DNA of 64,000 bases from Acarospora socialis (Eukaryota > Ascomycota > Lecanoromycetes > Acarosporales > Acarosporaceae). The notes under the pieces were generated by a model. The model saw nothing but the letters and a program-made list of their open reading frames with translations. It searched no databases and was not told where the DNA came from. The DNA lies in contig JAMYGW020000004.1 of NCBI GenBank assembly GCA_025617375.2, positions 1,922,001 to 1,986,000 on the forward strand, read 5' to 3'. Positions 62,464-64,000 of this stretch are shown here, piece by piece. Both the position numbers and the translations under genes were made by a program. Each line of letters begins with the position of its first letter. Position 1 is the first letter of the stretch.

Positions 62464-63793
62464 AAAAAATAAGAGAGGGTAGAAAACCACAGAACCACAA
62501 CCAAACCAGCTATCAAAATTCTGAATAGAGCAAATTCTTCATCTCATTCACTTTCATAAACTCTCAAAACAGCTTATCTTCATCATCAATACTGGTGGTG
62601 AGGGACCTCAATTACCATTCTCCCAAAATTTTTCGCATACCTCCTCCCAAAAAACCAAAACAACATTTCAGACATCAACATCACCACAACCAATGTGTCT
62701 TCAAAAATTCTGAATCAACAGTTTTCTTCACCTTGATCTCTTCTAAAATTCATACTATTACTGCTTTTTGATATCTTTATTGCTCACAAAGTTGTTGGAC
62801 TGTTTAGTTGTACCCCTTAGTATCTAGTTTTTGAAGTTCGCAAATTTTCGCTTAATTTTCCTAGCTTGCTTGGCAGAATTTCTGCGCACCAAGCATCACC
62901 AGACACCTCAACTAAGCCTCACTCACACCAAAACACCAAAAACACCAAAACAACCAAGAAAACACCAAAAACACCACTTTTACGCCAACTACGCAGCAAT
63001 TCCAGCCTATACACACCAAGCCACATCAATTCACGCATCATACAACATACCTACATAGCTCTACCATCAAAACAAGCTAGTTTATCAACAAAATCGACTA
63101 CTTTTCAGCTATTTTCGCTCAAAAACCAGCGTTTCAGGTCAAATTTCTAAGCGTTACAGGCTGAATTACACCAAATCGCTCAATTCCAGCAACTGCACGC
63201 AGTTTCCGCAAAAACTAGCCGCAAAATAGCCATTTCTTGACGGATTTAGCTGGAATTTGAGCATTTCTTCTGTCAATTGATTAGCGTTTTGCGTGCAGAA
63301 AGAACCTACCAGTGGAGACATACCCTACACTAGAAGCATCTCACAAAGACCTAGTGAAGAGTATAAGCAGGTAGCTATTTTCTAGCCCTACCTGCTGGTA
63401 AAAGCTCAGACTGGCAAACAATGTTGTCTGAGTAGTTGGGATATAAATATGAGGCTCCACGTGGAAATCTTGCCCTAGACGCATCTGCCCCAAGATCTAG
63501 TGATTGAGTGACTTATAGTATAGTCTTGCTTATAGTAGAGCTGGTAAAAGCCTATTGTAGAGTTTATCTACTCTAGGTGAATTGGGATATTAAGCAACAT
63601 CTGGATTAGACAATTGGGTACAGCCTATTCTAGATGAAATAAGGATCCAAAGCTTCTATAATCTAGAACCTCAGGAAAATCTAGTTTTTACCTTCAAAAA
63701 CTAGATAATTACTGCTAGACATAGACCTTCTGGACCTGGATTTGGATAGGATTTTGGATTTGGACAGGACGGACCCCAAAAACACCTCATATC
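62464..63793. other. Unmutated non-coding region with diverged direct repeats
   Basis: Sequence with normal CG and CC content beginning abruptly at the end of fragment G. It is rich in CACCAAAA-type segments (62920-62970 and 63840-63890). A diverged direct repeat of about 35 bases, starting CTAGA-x-GCATCT and ending CTAGTGA, occurs near 63339 and 63474. It may be the 5' untranslated part of a younger transposable element whose coding frame starts at 63794; that is inference. I see no LTR or TIR. Confidence 0.4.
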
Positions 63794-64000
63794 ATGACTT
63801 TTGCACTGGATTCCAGCAACTTCATGCAAGATTTCAACCTAGAAAACCCAAAAACACCTAAAAAACAACAAAAATCACCAAAAACAGCACTTCCACAACT
63901 CTTTATAAGTTCACCAGACCTGTTGGGATCACAAATCACCATGAAACCTTCTCAAAAGACTATTCTAAAGTCTAAAAAGAGAAGAGTCATTGCCAGTCCA
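63794..64000 (+). CDS. Partial reading frame, open at the window edge
   Basis: From the ATG at 63794, 69 codons stay open to the last base of the window. The predicted start is MTFALDSSNFMQDFNLENP, followed by Lys/Pro/Gln-rich sequence (PKTPKKQQKSPK) and, after a second in-frame Met at 63941, a basic segment KSKKRR that could be a nuclear signal. I do not recognise the family. An intact, unmutated frame next to mutated transposons, behind a repeat-bearing leader, suggests the first frame of a younger element, but a host gene is equally possible. Confidence 0.4.
   Translation, partial: MTFALDSSNFMQDFNLENPKTPKKQQKSPKTALPQLFISSPDLLGSQITMKPSQKTILKSKKRRVIASP

Noticed and set aside
1-64000. CRISPR arrays, rRNA and tRNA genes
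   Set aside because: No regularly spaced repeat-spacer array and no recognisable tRNA or rRNA sequence was seen; the tandem arrays found are transposon leader repeats.

Overview
The window reads as filamentous ascomycete (Pezizomycotina) nuclear DNA. Introns are short (40-122 bases), almost all GT-AG, the genes are conserved single-copy fungal genes, and GC-balanced gene islands alternate with AT-rich blocks of transposon fossils that look mutated by a RIP-like process. I could not identify the species.

Layout. (1) 1-11169 is a gene island: a small secreted cysteine-rich protein (+), a GNAT-type acetyltransferase (-), an F-box/LRR-type protein (-), ribosomal stalk protein P0 (-) divergent from the tRNA m7G methyltransferase subunit TRM82 (+), uroporphyrinogen decarboxylase HEM12 (+), and cytosine deaminase FCY1 (-). 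(2) About 11170-42430 is a transposon nest without host genes. Target-site duplications give the order: a Helitron-type element (helicase on the minus strand) is split by a Ty1/copia element (13145-37261). That element carries a second copia copy (21543-26999), a Ty3/gypsy element in one of its LTRs (31063-37242), and a small TIR DNA element (13897-20911) that holds another Ty3/gypsy element (14424-20642). A GC-rich solo LTR of the same gypsy family (11522-11852) lies in the left flank and looks almost unmutated. (3) 42431-53600 is a second gene island, all on the plus strand: a YDJ1-type DnaJ chaperone, the mitochondrial MutS homologue MSH1 (12 exons), an 824-residue protein I do not recognise, and a WrbA/Pst2-type quinone oxidoreductase. 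(4) About 53600-62463 is a second AT-rich block: a gypsy element (55200-61425) inside a truncated fragment of another gypsy lineage. (5) 62464-64000 is unmutated sequence with diverged direct repeats and a reading frame open at the window edge.

Gene models were spliced by eye. For each, reading frame, splice consensus and expected family sequence agree across every junction, and exon lengths sum to whole codons. The host genes are housekeeping functions (translation, tRNA modification, haem, pyrimidine salvage, protein folding, mitochondrial DNA repair, redox) and do not form an obvious cluster. I found no tRNA, rRNA or CRISPR. The most unusual points are the deep nest with matching target duplications, a mutation signature that depletes CG and CC/GG but spares CA/TG, an unmutated solo LTR inside mutated DNA, a probable GC-AG intron at the catalytic site of FCY1, and a long imperfect hairpin just upstream of HEM12.
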